Part shown: in pieces, positions 41,865 through 42,559 of the stretch | Position numbering within the stretch: position 1 is the first letter of the stretch | Layout of the letters: every line of letters begins with the position of its first letter | DNA from: Anaerolinea sp. | GTDB taxonomy: Bacteria; Chloroflexota; Anaerolineae; Anaerolineales; Villigracilaceae | Length of the DNA: 42,559 bases | Direction: 5' to 3' | Assembly: GCA_020047815.1 (NCBI GenBank) | Contig: JAIFNG010000138.1 | Span: 1-42,559, forward strand | The notes under the pieces: model-generated | What the model saw: the letters and a program-made list of their open reading frames with translations, nothing else | What the model was told of the DNA's origin: nothing | The model's database searches: none | Position numbers and translations under genes: made by a program

Positions 41865-42559
41865 ATGCCTATCAAAACTCTCATCATGGGTGCGGCGGGA
41901 CGTGACTTCCACAACTTCAACACGTTCTTCCGTGGGAACAAGGATTATGAGGTCGTGGCATTCACGGCAACACAGATCCCTGATATTGAAGGTCGCGTGT
42001 ATCCGAAGGAACTCGCAGGCAGTCTGTACCCGAAAGGGATCCCGATTCGTGCCGAGGAGGAACTGCTGAGCCTGATCAAGAAGCATGGCGTGGAGCAGGT
42101 CGTATTTGCCTACAGCGATGTACCGCATGAATACATCATGCACAAAGCAAGTATGGTGAATGCGGCTGGTGCAGATTTCCGCTTGATGGGAACGAATTAC
42201 ACCCAGGTAAAATCCACGAAACCCGTCGTATCGGTCTGTGCCGTTCGGACAGGGTCAGGCAAAAGCCAGACAACGAGGCGCGTATCCCTAATTCTGCGCG
42301 AGATGGGATACAAGGTTGCGGCCATTCGCCATCCAATGCCTTATGGAAATTTGGTCAAGCAGGAAGTACAGCGCTTTGCAGATTACAAAGACCTGGTCAA
42401 ACATGCCTGCACGATCGAAGAGCGTGAGGAATACGAACCGCACATCGACAATGGCGTGATCGTATATGCCGGCGTAGATTATGAAAAAATCGTGCGCGCT
42501 GCTGAAAAAGAAGTGGACATCATCTTGTGGGATGGCGGCAACAACGACTTCTCATTCTA
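41865..42559 (+). CDS. Cyclic 2,3-diphosphoglycerate synthetase-like P-loop protein (partial)
   Basis: The first 231 residues of a gene cut by the window end. It resembles the COG2403 GTPase/cDPG-synthetase-like family: KTLIMGAAGRDFHNFNTFFR near the N-terminus, a Rossmann-like segment, PVVSVCAVRTGSGKSQTTRR (Walker A GSGKS near 132), and IILWDGGNNDFSF at the cut end (Walker B-like). AGGAGCATAATT precedes the ATG. In methanogens related enzymes make cyclic 2,3-diphosphoglycerate; the bacterial members' substrate is uncertain. Confidence 0.8.
   Translation, partial: MPIKTLIMGAAGRDFHNFNTFFRGNKDYEVVAFTATQIPDIEGRVYPKELAGSLYPKGIPIRAEEELLSLIKKHGVEQVVFAYSDVPHEYIMHKASMVNAAGADFRLMGTNYTQVKSTKPVVSVCAVRTGSGKSQTTRRVSLILREMGYKVAAIRHPMPYGNLVKQEVQRFADYKDLVKHACTIEEREEYEPHIDNGVIVYAGVDYEKIVRAAEKEVDIILWDGGNNDFSF

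Overview
This window looks like a chromosomal segment of a Chloroflexota bacterium, probably class Anaerolineae. The evidence is the gene set and order, extended -10 and leaderless promoters, a bacterial housekeeping complement, and a mevalonate cluster with archaeal-type HMG-CoA synthase and DUF35 protein. The assignment is inference; there is no rRNA or phylogenetic marker search behind it.

Layout. (1) 1-6040, minus strand: a translation/lipid/cell-wall block transcribed rpsB-tsf-(terminator)-pyrH-frr-uppS-cdsA-glpX, followed by tRNA-Asn with its own consensus promoter. (2) 6094-10945: a GT87-like membrane glycosyltransferase, convergent dnaA, and an orphan GAF-GAF NarL-type histidine kinase. 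(3) 11033-17146, plus strand: class II HMG-CoA reductase, archaeal-type HMG-CoA synthase, a thiolase-family protein, a sulfatase lipoprotein and a DUF35 Zn-ribbon/OB protein. This is the upper mevalonate pathway with its putative scaffold. The thiolase-like protein lacks the nucleophilic Cys and the GHP His, which is the most interesting signal here. (4) 17200-21300, an eroding accessory stretch: an HTH gene split by an in-frame TGA, a Phd/PIN toxin-antitoxin pair with a palindromic operator, a TPR gene broken by a frameshift and an amber codon, and a possible free-standing small RNA. (5) 21388-25777: a DUF333 lipoprotein, a DUF4405 membrane protein, a six-helix membrane protein divergent from a TetR regulator, a 5'-truncated MDR dehydrogenase next to a repeat cluster, and an adenosine-specific kinase family protein. 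(6) 25959-29615, minus strand: an MFS transporter, a pncC/nucleosidase pair and a Yip1 membrane protein. (7) 29754-34893, plus strand: uvrC, a single-domain response regulator, a 48-aa membrane protein, prfA, prmC and tsaC. (8) 35084-39164, minus strand: tsaD, an M24 peptidase, selA and a small membrane protein. (9) 39334-42559, plus strand: rpsT, argS, a 48-aa putative membrane peptide and the 5' part of a cyclic 2,3-diphosphoglycerate synthetase-like P-loop gene cut by the window end.

Functional links. Ribosome components (S2, S20, EF-Ts, RRF, RF1, PrmC, ArgRS, tRNA-Asn, TsaC/TsaD) dominate. Membrane lipid and isoprenoid supply is represented by CdsA, UppS and the HMG-CoA genes. SelA implies that selenocysteine is, or was, used by the organism. 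Many genes end in strong hairpin terminators, several of them bidirectional between convergent genes. Three genes (uvrC, argS and the gene starting at 39164) have TATAAT only 6-8 nt before ATG and no Shine-Dalgarno, suggesting leaderless mRNAs.
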